Positions 25,101-39,900 of a DNA stretch of 64,000 bases are shown here, piece by piece (the first letter of the stretch is position 1; every line of letters begins with the position of its first letter). Both the position numbers and the translations under genes were made by a program. The notes under the pieces are model-generated. The model saw only the letters and a list, made by a program, of their open reading frames with translations. It searched no databases and was not told the origin of the DNA. Source of the DNA: Mesaphorura yosii (Eukaryota; Arthropoda; Collembola; Poduromorpha; Tullbergiidae); NCBI GenBank assembly GCA_009869945.1, contig WIXG01000220.1, positions 62,001 through 126,000 of the forward strand, read 5' to 3'.

Positions 25101-28100
25101 CATTGTTGTCGTATTTATCTCTTTCATGCTACACCAACGCCTCACTTGACACACTTTGATGCGCTCGACAACTTCTCATTTCCAGTGCGATTATCAGACT
25201 CGCATCGCAATCCGCTCTGGTCTGGCGGAAAAGAGAACTTCTCACCACACGCTCGGTGCAACAATGGGCCCTTGTAATTAGCATCCACTCTTAATTTCAG
25301 CCTGTACGATGCAAATATTAATGCCATTATTTAGCCAACTTGTATGAACTCATTCCTATTGCCAACTACAGGCGTTGCACTTGAAATTCTGCAATTGAGG
25401 TCTGCAACGCTCAACAATCAATGACCATCTTGCAAGTTGTACATTGCACTCTCGTGTTTAATTTAATTGCATCGCATTTTTGCGCGTACAAATTATTAAC
25501 TCCTTGTTTTATTTGTTTCGCTCATCACGAAGTACAAACTGCAGGTTGAAGATCTTTAGTCGGTTCAGTAAATTCTAAAAATAAAAAAGCAATCCAGATT
25601 TGCTGGTATTGTAAAAGTGAGATGCTGCCAACGATCGGGACGATACAAAAAAGGATGCGAACAGTGAACCCAGTCAAATTTAATGTCTTATGGAATAATG
25701 AACTAATAAAAGAAAGAATGAAGTTCATGCGCTTTTATTGTTAATTTGTACGTTCAAGAGCAAGACAAGAGTGAGTTGCGTGGCGTTTTCAATTTCGCTA
25801 AAAATAAATGCCATACCCACACGCATCGACGAGGGAGTATTGCACTTGTAAAAGTTACAATTGCGAGACGACCAAACTGCGCGAGTGACTTAATCTGAAT
25901 TTTTAATTCTTTTCTTTTCACGGTCTTTGAATTTCTACACGACTGCGTTTTTTGTTTCTGGATGAGTCTGGCTTGTAAGAGAGCAATTTAAAGAGTTAAG
26001 AACCCTTGCATGTTGTAATGAAATGCATCATGAATTAACGATCGTGAATGCGCGAAACGCCAAACATGGATGGCTGCCTTATGCTTTATGAGGTTTCAGG
26101 CCTTGATTCGGGTATGCTGCGCGGAGAGGCTGATGACAGGAAAGCTTTAATTCCTCCTGGATTTATTGCCATTTGTTCGACATAAGTAGCAAGTCATTCA
26201 TTCAAAAACAAATTAAGAATGCCAGGCTCATCAAACATCTGAATCTCTTCAAGCAATTGCAACAGCCATCCGTTTCACGAAGAAGTACAATAATCAGAAC
26301 TCAAGTACATGAAATCTTCTTCGTACGAATTTGAAATGCAGCACAAAGAGAACAAGAAATGCTGAGATGATTCGTGTATATCTCCTTTCAAGCAAATTTA
26401 AAACTAAATATCCAAGAGTGATTAAAAGTCGTGGCCACGCATCCTTCGCTGTACTCCAAGATGCAGATGATTCGTCACATAATACCTTACGCAGACACGT
26501 ACCACATGTTCACATTTCTTAGACACGCTTCCGACGTGATTTTGAGAAGAAATGAGCAATTTAACACAAGTCTCTCGCTAGTGTAGTGATCCCTTGGCAG
26601 ACGGACAGCTAATTTTCTTGTAATTTAATTTAAATGGTTTGCAAAAATGAGTGGAGTGTTTGCGCTCTCTCCTCAATTCACTTAGCATCAATTCCAACTG
26701 CGCAACACACCTCCTGGGGCAAATGATGCACTTAATGCAGTGTTTAATGTAAATTATGCACACTTACTTAACACCATTCCAAGGCGAGGAAACTCCTTCA
26801 CTTCAGCGTCGTGCCAAAAGTGAGTATCACAAACGAACGCAATTTCAATCTTATTTCTACAAAAGTGGATTTGCAAATCTGCCATTAGGAGAAGCCTTCC
26901 CATTTCGCCTCTTACTCTTCGCAAAACTACTATCCACTTTGCACCTTTACTTTTACTTGTGATTTTCTTTCATAATTCTGACTTAAGTGCCCAAAGTCGC
27001 TTTCAACATCTACTTGGCACAAACACGGTGCATACTTAAGGCTCGAGCACACTTCTCTCGCTAATGTATAATTGAAGAGTTGTCGGAGAATGCGATATAA
27101 TTACAACTGTAGCCTCGATGTAAGTGCGTCACATGGAGATGTAATCAGGTACAGCAGCACTGTGGCGTGAATGACAGAATTGGTGAAATCAATTACTTAT
27201 GTAATCAAATATGCATTAATGCGACAAGAACGTATCACCGCACAGAATCTAAGATGGTGATTAGTTGATTGGTCCAATGCTAATGATACGAAATTGGCAG
27301 GTCGAGAGATGCAAAATTTCTGCCATTAGCCATTGTACGCTGCGGAACCGCCGTCATTAAATAAATGCCACGTAATAAACATAACAGCGACAAAATGAGT
27401 TGTGAATGAATTGCTTGAGAATTGGCACATTTCGCAAAACGCGCTCTAACACTCGCAGAAGGTGCAGCGTAAAGACAGACACGTAAATGGAGATTGATTA
27501 GATAATTTCTGCCAATCCGACTGGCGCGAATGTGATAATTATGCAATTGAAGTCGGATCTCGATATGCTCGTAAAACACAAAAGGAGAAGTTGTGTATTT
27601 GCATTTATTATCAGTCGCTGTGTGCTGACTTTTTGTTTCCTCTCTGTGCCTAATCTTGATCAAGCTGTCAATAAATATACAATATGGTTCTCACGTGTAG
27701 CGCAACTCACAAGTTAACAGGAGAAGTTTACATTCCAACATAAAGCGTAAACGCAGTTTACTTTCATTAGGGTGGCAGTCGGTGACGATGTGAGACTGAA
27801 TTCATATAAACGTGAATAGGAATGTAGTGAATTGGTGTCAAATCAAAGCATGAATGAATTCCGACTTTTAATGTCCGCTGAATACTCAACTAACAATGAG
27901 CACCGTGTGTCGTCGGTCGCTTTGCTTCTGTAATTCGTTCGCAAGGAAGTAAAGACAAATTTTGTTGTTGCGAAATGCTCAACTCTCACTCCGTATCTTC
28001 ATCCGGAGCAAACTTCGTCTCCTAGAAGCAATTTTTAACCGTGTTGAATTGTGTACCGCTGCCGTCGTCATATCGACATCATGGTCCACAAGAAAACAAA

Positions 28101-30903
28101 TTTGACAGAGATGAGCTTCCATTATTGAGCTGAACTGTAAAATAGTAAGTGGAATTTGTGACAATGCAATGATTCCCTAACTTTTCCCGAAACAACCTCA
28201 TCGTGGAAGGCGGACAGCGATTCTATCGCATTGTTTCGCGCTCAGAGTATTTTCCAATACAAGATCCAAATACTTGTAATAACAGTTCTCGGAAGCCAGT
28301 GCAAACAGACGACTGTTGTATGGCTGTTTTACGGTCGGGATAAATTGAACTGAATAATACAGCAGCAGAAGAGCAGTTAGACAAATTTAAATAAAGCGTA
28401 ATGCCAAAATCGCGAATTCAACATTCAAAATTGGCCTCAGCACCGACTGCTCGCTGCGCTTGAAAGGGATGACAGGAGAATCAAGGCGTAAACGAAGATG
28501 CGATGGTAACAGATGAGAGTATGCATAATTCGAAGGAGAATTCAATTAACCACACTTCTCAGCATAATGCTCCGGTACTGTTTGAATTCGGAATCAAATG
28601 CGTGAGGAGCTTCTTTGTCTGACTTTGAAACACCCGACCACAATTATTTGCATTATTAAATTCGACTTAAGTAAGGTTTTTGTAAGGGCAATTTGACAAT
28701 TATTTGGTAATGTGCATTCAGTCCTCAAAGAGCACGTAGAAACTGTTATTCAGTAGCATGGTTCAAAAGACTGTGCGACTAGTAAAAATGTAAATGTGTC
28801 TAATGCACATTTTTAAAACAAAATGGTATATAAAAAGGTTACAACTTCGCAGTTGATGAGCAAAAACAGTTTTTTACGTTCGTGTCTGCCTTTGTAATCT
28901 CCGTTAGTCGGAACTCTGAAACAGTTCGGCTCGGTCGTAAATTTGAGATGACGAAACAGTAACAAGTCACAATTGACAATAATGATGATGGAGTCGGAAA
29001 CGGAACGTTTATGACGAGCGTCACTTTATTAATTGCGGACAATCAATCACGAGAGACGAGAAATCAGGCGTGCCAGACCAGCAATGAATTGTCGCTTGTA
29101 CAATGGGAGCCATTCTGATTGTCAAACAATATCCTTGTCAGAAGGTAACGCTACATTACACCATTGTGCCATCGTTATGAACCAGATCACTCTGAACGGC
29201 AATATTTTAATCCGTTTCTCGTTTATGAATTATGAATGACAACGATTTATGTGATTGAGATTCATGATGAGAAGTAAAATAGCATTGCTTGTTCACGATC
29301 GGAGCATAAGCGAAGACATTGTTTGGAGATTAAAGACGGAACGGGCGGATCATATTCAGCGCTTCATGACTCGATGCTTATTATGACTTGTGGAAATACT
29401 TAATAAATAATCGCATGTCGTCAAAGATGGGCTTACAGAATTGTGACTTACCATCTGAGGAAGATGGCACAGCATGATTGTCAATAACAGGGTCATGAAT
29501 TGGACTGCAATTGTCTTCAGCCGATCCAATCCCACTTGATCGGCCACAAGAGTCTTGTTCCCTTGAGTTGTAAGAGCGCCTCTCACGACGGTTCGGGCCC
29601 ACCACAGCGGGGTTCGAACAACGGCGTCCTTCAATTCCAGCCAAGTTTCCACGCTGACGATGCACCGTGTCGTAGTCTCGGGGCGGAAGCAAAATCGGCG
29701 TGTTTTGTTTCCTTGTGCTCAACTTCTCACGCAGTTCAGCCGCCAGCGAGTCGTAGAGAGAGGCCACACGGTCAGACGTGAGATTCGAAGAGCCGGAGCC
29801 GCCAGACCCAAATCCACGATCAGAATTCTCAGAAGAGTCGGACTTTCGACAGTCAAATTCGTTCAAGCCACCAAGCTGTTCGCGTGAAGCGCTGCCAGAT
29901 CCTTGGGAGTACGGCAGCAGGCCCTTATTCTGAAGTCGTGTCTCAATATCCCGAAATTTCCGTTGATTGTCTTCACGATTAACCAGAGCCTCAAATTGCT
30001 CTCGCAAGGCAGTTGCCGTTTCAGGTGAGTCACATCTAGAGCATAAATTCAGCATTAAAAATTAGGAGTTTCCTTTTCTTAAGTACGTAATCCTATCGCT
30101 TCAGGTATAAAATATCGTATTTCCAAGGCCTGACATACTAGTTTACTTCTTAAATGAATATTACGAAGTAAAAGAAATTAGAATCCAAATCATCAAAATG
30201 CAAGCAACTCACGCAATTGCTGGCATAATTCACGACTTGTAACGCACCGTTAATGTACTCACAGTCTTTACTGATGAAATCTGACGGTTCCAATTATTTA
30301 ACTCGACAATCACACCGAAATAAAACTTAAATTTCATGTGGTCAAATTACATCGAGTTACGTAACGTCCGCACGCACGCTGCATTTCTTATATCGAGCAT
30401 TGCATGCTAAACGGCCATAAAATGTCTACAAATTCTGAGATCTTCGTGACAATATTTTATTATGTAAATTGAGACGAATCCAACGGCAACTACAAAGAAA
30501 AGTAAACTGATGTTAACCTGTAGCAATGCACGTGAACAGGGCATTTGGTGTCTGGATTGTAAATGAGCAGGATGCAAGAAACGATGTCATCGTTCGGTGG
30601 CGGCGCCTGAAACACGCACGTGATAGCATTGTGCGGAATGAAGTGCTTCTCTGACTGGTTGTCCAATGCCGAGCCGTTGGTGATGGTGGTACCGGACCCA
30701 GAAGTCTTCAAGTTGCTCGGAATAATGCGAAGCCCTTTGCTGTTGAGTTGGAGAGTCACTTTCAGGGCCTGCATGCGATGATGATCTTGAGAAATGAAGT
30801 ACTGGAGCACTGGTTCGATGAAGCTGGAACCTCTCAGACCCTGACTCTCTTTGGCACCGAGAAATAAGACGTAGAACGATGACTTCTTCATATCGGCAGA
30901 CAT
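19149..30903 (-). CDS. PTB/PID-domain adaptor protein
   Basis: Four coding exons, 30903-30518, 30035-29452, 20161-19828 and 19755-19149, join in phase into 636 residues. Residues about 8-150 look like a phosphotyrosine-binding domain: YVLFLGAKE as first strand, LKVTLQLNSKGLRII, HFIPHNAITCVFQAPPP, then CILLIYNP and HVHCYRCDSPETA leading into the C-terminal helix (LREQFEALV). The rest is Ser/Arg-rich and low complexity, with an SH3-ligand-like SPIPPPLPKRP (about 362-371), a second PLPPPPS (about 480-486), a Gly/Ser stretch (GFGSGGSGSS) and repeated RxxS sites. This layout suggests a cytoplasmic scaffold reading phosphorylated or NPxY-type receptor tails; that role is inferred. I cannot assign a named family. 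The third intron (after 19828) begins GC rather than GT. The second intron is 9.3 kb, against introns mostly under 100 bp elsewhere. Further 5' non-coding exons upstream of 30903 are possible. Confidence 0.8.
20162..29451 (-). other. 9.3 kb intron of the PTB adaptor gene
   Basis: The intron is bounded by a consensus donor (GATG|GTAAGT at 29451) and an acceptor (TTTACAG|AC at 20162), both in phase 1. No exon chain or gene was recognised inside. It contains a 27-base alternating purine-pyrimidine tract at 22743-22769. Its size, far above the other introns here, makes it a candidate site for enhancers or alternative first exons. Confidence 0.6.
22743..22769. other. Alternating purine-pyrimidine tract (Z-DNA prone)
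   Basis: Twenty-seven consecutive bases strictly alternate pyrimidine and purine, built from CA, TG and CG steps with GCGCATGT repeated in tandem. It lies inside the long PTB-gene intron. Such tracts favour left-handed DNA; a biological role is not shown. Confidence 0.6.
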
Positions 30904-33900
30904 TTTGCAAATTCGTGTCTAATTATTTTGAGTATGTGTATTGAGGGAAAAGGATGCGTTGGTTTGAACTTGTGTTGCCACCGACACAGACTGAACGCAA
31001 GAAGGCTCACAAGAGACTACAAGAGTGCACGACAGAAACTGCGGATATTTATGGCATTTCTTCCTCGAGCAGTACTCCTTGTCCCTGCTTCTGCGAACCT
31101 AAAGAATTGACAAAAAAAGACAAATTTATTAATACGATTATCAAGAGCAGTATAGTAACTAAGGCCAAAGTTAGTCACAATTCAAAGTAAACAAATTTTA
31201 TGAGCTTTTCATTTAATCGGCCGTTGACAAATGGTAATACTCAAGTCATGACTGCGCCACATGGATTCACGAGCCATCGCTTGTACTTATTTACTTACTT
31301 TTAACTTGATAAACTCGTAAAGCCATAGAATGAAAATGGAAGTCGTCCTTTCTGTCTGATTAATTAGTCCGAAATTGTTTACTAGAAAATTCGGAACTTC
31401 AAAGCCACGTGTAGGTAATTCACCTTGACAATAGAGAATACTGACCATTAAATCATGCGCAAAGATGTTAAACAGCATGGCAGTTAAATCTGAACTGCAT
31501 ATAGTAACAAAATGTCATTTGGCTTCCGCGTAACTGGATGCATTATTCGACCTGAATTACATCCACGCATTAAACGAAGTGATTCGACGTACCCAAGTTA
31601 CACAATTTGGCCCGGCCAGTTTATGCTTCTTGAATGTGCCGTGTGAATATTGCCAGTTGTCATGTTACTACAAGGTAGGAAAGCGCATATAGCCTGATGC
31701 TTCAGGTGAGAGCAAACGCACTAAAAGTACCACAAGAAACACAGGCAGGCGAAAATATCTGAGGCCAGAAGAGTACGCCAACTGCGCCAACAACATGTAA
31801 CATGAGCATTTAGTGCGTTGGTGGACGACAAATTGCATGACCAGGACTCAAAAGCTCAAGAAAGTCAGACTTATCGCGTGCAGGGTATTCTGGTCGCAGA
31901 ATCCTCTCAGTTTGTTGGTTTACAGTTTTAATACCAAATATGCACGCTCGGTGACTATAAAATTGCAAACACCGTAATTTTTAGCAGAGAAGAATGTACA
32001 GTTTCAAGATTGACACAACGAGCAGACTCGCATCGTCGTCGTACTTGAGGCTAAGCTTAATTCCTCTGAGGAAGACGTAACGTAGCAATTTTACGAGTTG
32101 ATTCCAAAGTCTATTATTATTTATTTTATTAAATCCTGCAGTACGTTGTATAAGGTAAGCTAATAAGATATAATTTACCACACTCGCATTATACCACACA
32201 AGAGCAGTGCACAAACCATGATTAAGTTTCTTCCAAGAAAAGTACAATGCACTTGAACTGAACCCACAGCAGAATGCCAGCGTCATCAGCATTACCATTC
32301 ATTCCTCCATGCATGCACCGCATTGTCACATCCTATTCTGTTTGTCCTGAACTAAAGAGGATTCCAAATAACGAAGCAAGAAGAGAAATGAAGAAATTCA
32401 TTTTCATCAAAATTTCTCTCGAGAAGTTTTAAATAATTCAGATGAATTGTATGTAATTCAATTCGTCTTCGTAACCACACGAGTTCTGTGAAATTCGACC
32501 AGCTTGTTTGAATTATGTTTCCACCCCGAGGTAAATTACTTTGTATTTTCTGAAGAGATCATCACTGACAGAGAAAAGCTTCTTTACACTTGATTGCATG
32601 CCTGGCATGAGCGCGACTTGCGAACGCCGGCGATCAGGGCGATGTAGTTTGACAGAAAAGTTGTTGGTGGCACAAACACGAGAAATGCGTCCATTGGCAA
32701 GAAATGTCGCATTCAGATTACGTGGCTTGCATGTATTACATAAAACCGGGTTCTTTGTATTGCACAATCACAATTATTAATGAAAAATTAACTTATCTGA
32801 AACCCAAGAACTCGTTTCATTCACGTAAAAAATGAGGGATGATAATGCATTCTTCTGAACAGTTGAACTCCGCGACTTATTCACGCACAGGAATGCAAAT
32901 GCACATATTAAAGTTGTGTACGTGCTCTGATAAGGAAAGAGCACTGCTAACACAGTTACAAAGAGTCGACCAGCCCAATGATCTATGTAGCACAATACAG
33001 TCGTTGCTGTTTGTGTGGTGTTGCTCACACTTCGGAAAAGAATAGTCTTGCCGGCCGTGCAACATAATCTCACCTTGTCTGGTTTCTCAAAACGAGCTTT
33101 TTCGCAAGAATTAAATAAAGGTTGTAAAACGATGCTAATAAAACTTCACCTTTTCACTGCGAAACTGCGATTCCATCTCCCGCAAGCCTTAACCTTTGTG
33201 TCACAACAATGCAAATGAGTTTATAATGAATTGCCTTTGTAACAATATTTTATTGTTGCGTTCGAGTCTCCCATCCACTTTTTCAATTCCTTTGGTCCTT
33301 CTGCAATAAGGAAGCAACAGCAAATAGTAATCTCAAGAACTGAATTCTGCAGAAATCCTCAGCGAAGAATAGCGGAGAGAATTTCGCCTGTATGAGATGC
33401 GAGTTAGCGATTTCCGGACAGCAATACATAGTCTGCTTGCTTAACACGTGTACTTTAAAGAACCCAGAAACTGATACGCATCGCTCAGATCTCAAATCGA
33501 CTGAGGCTGGTGCTACTTTTTTTATCACTGATTTATCATCATCAGGCATCGAGTCGAAGTGCGAAGCGAGAAAGAGCCGTCTTCTAAATTTGTCTTCCTC
33601 TGAATAGAAATTCCATTTGAACATCTCGCGCATACTATTATCTTAATGAGTCAATTGTTTCTTGCCTTTTAAAACTTTGCTTCTTGTATAATAAGAATGA
33701 AACCTACCTTGTGCCAAGTCTTCTCTCATTTGATGGTGGCATTGGCATTGTTGCACCCAAAAAACTAACATTTGTGACGTGGCTCTATCATTATGACTCC
33801 ATATGCGTGTGATGTTCATTATTTATTGAAATTTGTGATTGCGCCTCAGGTTTTCTACACCACTCAATCACGGCACATGGCACTGCCTTTGCCTTTGCCT

Positions 33901-36900
33901 CTACGAGCCTCTTGATTCCAACAATGGGGATTGCAAATGCTCGGTCAATGTCAAGACGAAATGCTGTGTGCCAGCAGCAGCCCCGCATCCGCTTGAGCCA
34001 TTTCGCCCTTCATGGTACAAACGAAACAACCTGTTTCTCTTTCGTAGTGGAAATTCGGTCAAATGTTACTTCATTTCATGGCGAGGCGAGGACCGACATG
34101 TACCTTTCATCACGTTTGTAGTATGCCACAAACTCCACTGCACTGTCGTAGGTTGCTAAGCGAGTTAGTGGCACAAACTCAATTGAATCTCCACAATGCC
34201 TTATTACGCTAAATGACTCTTGTTAATTCCTGCAATTTACACTGCAGGAAACTGAAAACGGAACAAAGACAAATTGTGAAAGGTGATAAACACAAGACAA
34301 ACAAACTGTGCATAAAATCACTCATGAATCAGCATCATCGGAGCTATTGGACTAATTGGACACGAACACCGTTCGCCTTGCACGGATTTAATTTTTGCTC
34401 TGGCTGGTAAAAATGCAATTTTTCTATGATTTAACGCGAAGAAACTGTCGGTCTTGAGTTCGAAGCCTTTGACCACTCAAAAAAGCATAACTGAGGTTTT
34501 TGTGTGTGGAAGGCTGAAGGCGACGCGAATGTAAAGAGAGTCATATAGCCCCAAGGAAAGGGTCAGTCAGTCAGAATTCTTTTCTTTGGGCGTACCACGA
34601 CGAAATCGTTAACCAGCTAAAGCATGGCATAACGTGCTACAACGTATTAAGAAGAGGATGCCGTTTCTTCTTGGTTATCACGATGACGATCAAAATATTT
34701 TTTTCAATTGGTTGTGCGTTGGACCCCTTTTCGTGCTCTCATCAAAACAAAACCGACCTGACGACTACCCGACCGCTTGGGACGAGGCAAGCAGAAAGGT
34801 ATAAGTTTAATGTTCACGTTTTATAGGTTAACAACATCAGCAGCAGTAAATGGCGAATCCTTTTCTTCTGCTGAAACATGTTGTGGTGCCCATAGAATGA
34901 ATTAACACGAAGCATGAACTCACGCTGCAACTGAGCAAATCCCATTATGATAAAAATTAAATTGCACCGCGCATACATGCAGCATGCGTTCTGACATTAA
35001 TTTGTGAAATTCCAAAAATGTCATTAAACCAGCCTGCATGAGAAAAGTAACCGCTGTCCACGATGCGTTTCATCCCTTTAGTCGTTTACGCTTCGCAGAG
35101 GAGGATCGAACTGAACAGAGTCACTTCGACTTTGCCCATATTACCAAGTTACATAATGATACACTCAGCAGGAAGCATTCAAATTACGAATTCATTGTTT
35201 ACTTGCGTCTTACTCGCCGCTTGACAACGAAAGACTGTATTCAATCAAGAGAATTTAATGAGCAATAATTGAACAGTGATTAATTAAAGAAACACCATCA
35301 TTTTGGGCAATGCATATTCAAAATGAGTATCTTTTCTCTTCTCGGGCATTTATGATGCTCAAATTTCGAACGACGAATGGAAAATAGTGAAAAGAGATTG
35401 CCGTCGGGCTGTCGAGAGAAATCTTGTAAATGATTGGAATAATGACTAATTAAAATGGGAATGGCGGTGCCATTCACACTCGCAGCAGCCTCCACGTACG
35501 TGCACGGTGTCAAAAGACTGGTGGTAAACACGGTTGTTGATTTGTGCAATTTAATTATGACTTGCTGCCTAATTCACACGCACCGCACCGTGGTTGCAGT
35601 CGCATTAATGCATGGGATCGTTTTGCAACTCAGTTATTAAGAGAATGTGTGAGAAAGAGAGATTTCAGTGTACGAAAGATGAAAATGAAATTCAAGATCA
35701 TGTGCAGTAACCCAAATGACACGCTGAGACATGCTCATGTGGCTGGCTGAGGTGTCTCATTAATTGAATGTAGGCTGAATGCAATGCAGTGCAACTCAGG
35801 GGAAGTCGTACAATTAAATAGTCATTTTTCATGTTTGAATTTTTAAATCTCTTTTTTGCTAGACTCCTTCTCTTGCACAAACTGTTTAAGGCTATTAGAG
35901 TGCATTTAGCAATTGTGCTCAAGTCATTACCACGTTCGCTGCAGTCAGCCAGACAGCCTTAACTTCGGCTGCTGGCTCGCTGAATGCTTCACATGCAAAC
36001 TCAAATACAGGAAACGAGAGTAGGAGTTTGTTATGGCGCTCATTGGGTCCCATTACCAAAATTAAATCATTTTTTCTATTCATTTCAATATTGGCGGCAG
36101 TGCTGAGAGTTTGCAAGCAGCACGATGATTATCCAAGTTAAACGTCGACATAACAAGCAATTATAAGATGATTATTGTGATTAGTGATTATTATATGCAA
36201 AGGGTGAACGTATTTGGGTGATAATTATTATTGGAGCTTTGGACGTGTGTGCGAGATCAGTGGGCCTTGAAAGTCAAGGCGAACGTTTATTTTGGCAAAA
36301 CGTAACTGCATTTCATGATAATAATTGAAAGGGTGTGAGTGCACACAAAACAATGCACGATCCAAATGTTCCCTGCGTCTTGCCTTTGCTGGTAGCAGCA
36401 TTCGAATTAATTCAAGGTGTCCACACAAATGTATTAGCGTTTGGTTCACTTTCAAGTATTACACTTTGAAATGTGATTTTTGCATCTTACTTCTAAAAAG
36501 AATCGTGATTATTTCTTTGAGCCCAAGTGAGTTTTCGTATATTTGAGAATCATGAAAAAAACATGAAATGGTTTGAAGACTTGACACTTTTGTTGCCGTT
36601 GCTTCGTACACTTCGACGGCGTCGTTTGATTTGTTTTCTGGTTTACTCTTACGCAGCGAGAGTACTTTTGAAACGAAATGACGCTGAGGCTCCGTGTGTG
36701 GGTTGCCCACTTGGTGATACGACAATCCTTATCTTAAGGTCTACTTCCACATTCCGCATGCCTTCTGAATTCTATATTCTTTAAAGCGAGGGTCGCGACA
36801 TACCGGATAACACAGGGCATACTTCTTGCCTGCTTGATTCCTTCATATGCGCATTGTACCTACATGGCCTCATTTCAACAACCCATCGTAGTGCTACGGA

Positions 36901-39900
36901 CACTATTTTCGTTTAAATGAAGTAAATAGGCCTTCGGCTTACTTACTAAAGCATGCGATAGCACGAATTCGTAAAAAAAATCCAAATAATTACAAAGAGT
37001 ACTTGACAGCGAGAAAATCGATTGTCAACGCGGGCCTCTGCCCGAGATCAAACCCGGCGTGCTAAAGCCCGCCGCTAGCTTCGCTAGTACGAGTAGAGGC
37101 AAACACATGGAATCCTGGTTTAGGGAAACTCGTACTTGGCTTAAATCCTTCCTTTGCGTTTCTTGCAACTTGTGCGCTCTTTCTGATTGAGTTTCCTTTT
37201 GTTTTCTCAAATTACAATATGTAATTACTTTTGAAATAGCTTTATCGCCAATCCCGAACAAGCATAGCGAAATACGGCAGGAAGATAATAACGCAATTAA
37301 TTTTAATTCTGGATACGCATGCGTGAGAAGGAATGCTACTACCTGTGCTCAATTTATAATGGCAGCGCAATACGAGCCCAAGGTTCAAAGGAAGAGACAC
37401 GCCCTGTGCTGCTGCCTTCTTAAGCCCACAATCTCTGTGTTCACCAAATTAAAGTTAAGATCGAACTGTGAGGAAGATTAAAATTGGCTTTGAAGGAAAT
37501 CGAACACGTGATCACAAAATTGTTACCCCATTCAAAGTCTTTGAGTGTTTTTTATTCGAAGATTAAATTGAAAAAGCAGAAGACGACCGCTCAATCCTTT
37601 CTATCTCAGGGAGACGCGACTGCGAGATGAAGACGAAGTCAAGTACCTTCCCGAACAGAAGTTTTTAACGCATGAAAATAAAAAGTAAAAGCAACAGGTG
37701 TCCAAGTGCTGTGAGAAATAGAATCTGACTTCAAAACACACACTGAATGCGAAGATATTAATAGCGAGTTAACAAGCCCAATAATAGCGCAGTCGCAGGA
37801 GCTTGGGACTCGTCTCGTCTCCTCGCAGCGTGATAGTCTTCATTCATCCATTTAGTACTAATACGCTGTGCATGATCGTTTCTCTATTCTGAGTCCATTT
37901 CCAGAGGCAGAATTTATCATCTTGAAGCAGCATTCCATTCTGAGAAATTGCTTCCTCGTCTCAAAAGAACTCCACTGCGCCTTTTCCCTTTAAATTAGAT
38001 ACTCTCAGCTGACTTTAATTTAGTTTTTCAAGTGTCATCTTGAAGTGCTGCCCCTCAGCTGTCATTATACTCTATTCATTTCGAGACCAGAAGCCAATGT
38101 GATAATGAGACTTCGAAGGATCTGCCGTGTGGATTGTGGGAGGCAACCGGAGAGACGAAAATTATTGGCAACAGATTTGAATTGCTTTTCAATGTTCACA
38201 TTTTCGCACGTACGAGATCGGAGATTCATCGAGATTTGCGTGGTGGGGAGGCAGTATGCGAATGGTACGCGACGCTCTTGAAGACGTGGTCAGACGACTT
38301 TGTATGGACTCACATGAGATAACATGATTATATATGGGCATGTGCAAGAGATGCACTTGACTAGAATTATTTGCACACGTGTAATGCATAATTTATATCA
38401 GCCATTACCATCACCAATCATCATCATCGTCACCTGAACGACCTTCTCTCCATTTATGAGAAAACAGTTAACGGATCTTCACACAAATCACATTTTTATA
38501 CGGCGAACCACTCGTTGGTTGAATTGCAAGAAGGAAAAGACTCATCATCGTCGATATGTCGAGACTGTACAGCGCACACACCTCGCAGTCCACTCTTGAA
38601 CTGCAGTGACCTGTTTTTCTACTTCTGGCCTGTCTTTAATTCACTTGTGAGTTTTATTACCTTGCAATCAAGTTGACCAATTTCGCTACTTTTATAAGGC
38701 AAGATTATTACGCAGGAACATCACCCCAATTTAACCCCGAGAAACAACCGGACTCCTGTCCCATCACGGCAAGATCATAAGGAACCCACTGAGCTCAAAT
38801 ATCAGCATTAGCATGAACAGTCAATTGCACAATTTTTTACAAATAATAATGTCAAATGGTGAGATTATTAAACTTGCATTATTGCATTCATTCCGTTGGT
38901 GTCTGCTTTGTGGCTGGCTGTCATTATGCTTTTTTATGTAATACAAACCAAATACTACGAGCCTCAGATGACGATCGCCGCGTAATGAGAAAAACGCAGA
39001 TAAATGAGCCCCCAACAACGAGCATACTTTGTACACGATCATTTGCTGCGGTGTGAAAATGCGGCGCGTCAGCACAATACCACAATTGAATTTTTTGCCA
39101 ACCGGCAAGCATATCAGAAGGTAAGCACGAACTGTGCACAACATTTTAATTTTTCATCTTTTTTCTTGAAAAATGAGCTTGAATTTGATGGCGGTGAAGA
39201 TTTGCGCAATAGAATATGTGTCAGCGGCGATGTCATTGTGCGTATAACACGTGTGAAAACTCTAACCACATTATGTTACAGATCTCCTCAGCAGATCAGA
39301 TCAGCCATTGTGATTAATTCAGTAGAGACCACAGTAAACAAATGCACAGGCAGATTGGCTGAGTACATATTTGCGTAAAGTTCGTGAAGTATGAAAGAGA
39401 TCAGAGGAGCATGCAGCATGCGGAGTCGTAACATGACACCCCAGTCAAATTACAAAAGTGCATTTTCCATTTTGCTTCTCCGTTCCGTTGGTGCCAGCAG
39501 CCAAACGAGGGTTGAAGCACACAATTAGCATTCTTTTAGCACTTTGTCAGTACAGTAATAAATCGAAACCACCCCGCAAACTTGCGTTTACGACGTGCGA
39601 ATTGCTTGGGTGGGTTTTACATGGCTCGTCTTTCGTCTCAATTCACAACTTTTCAGCTGACACGATTTGCAACAATCAGCAAAAGGTGGTAACTGCGATA
39701 AGATAATTGCATCTCTGCTCCACTCGACTCTGACTGAGTTACAGGATGATGAATGGAGTGAGTAAATGGAATGATTCATTGAAAATCGTACCCAAAGAAT
39801 GGAATAGCATTTATCATGATAATCCACCGAGTTGACTCGAACAATTGCAATTAACAAAGAGGTTTCAAATTCTCGTAAATTATAAAGCAACGGAAATTGC

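Noticed and set aside
39004-39378. 124-codon plus-strand frame
   Set aside because: No homology recognised and no flanking splice sites that extend it. Composition is like translated non-coding DNA.
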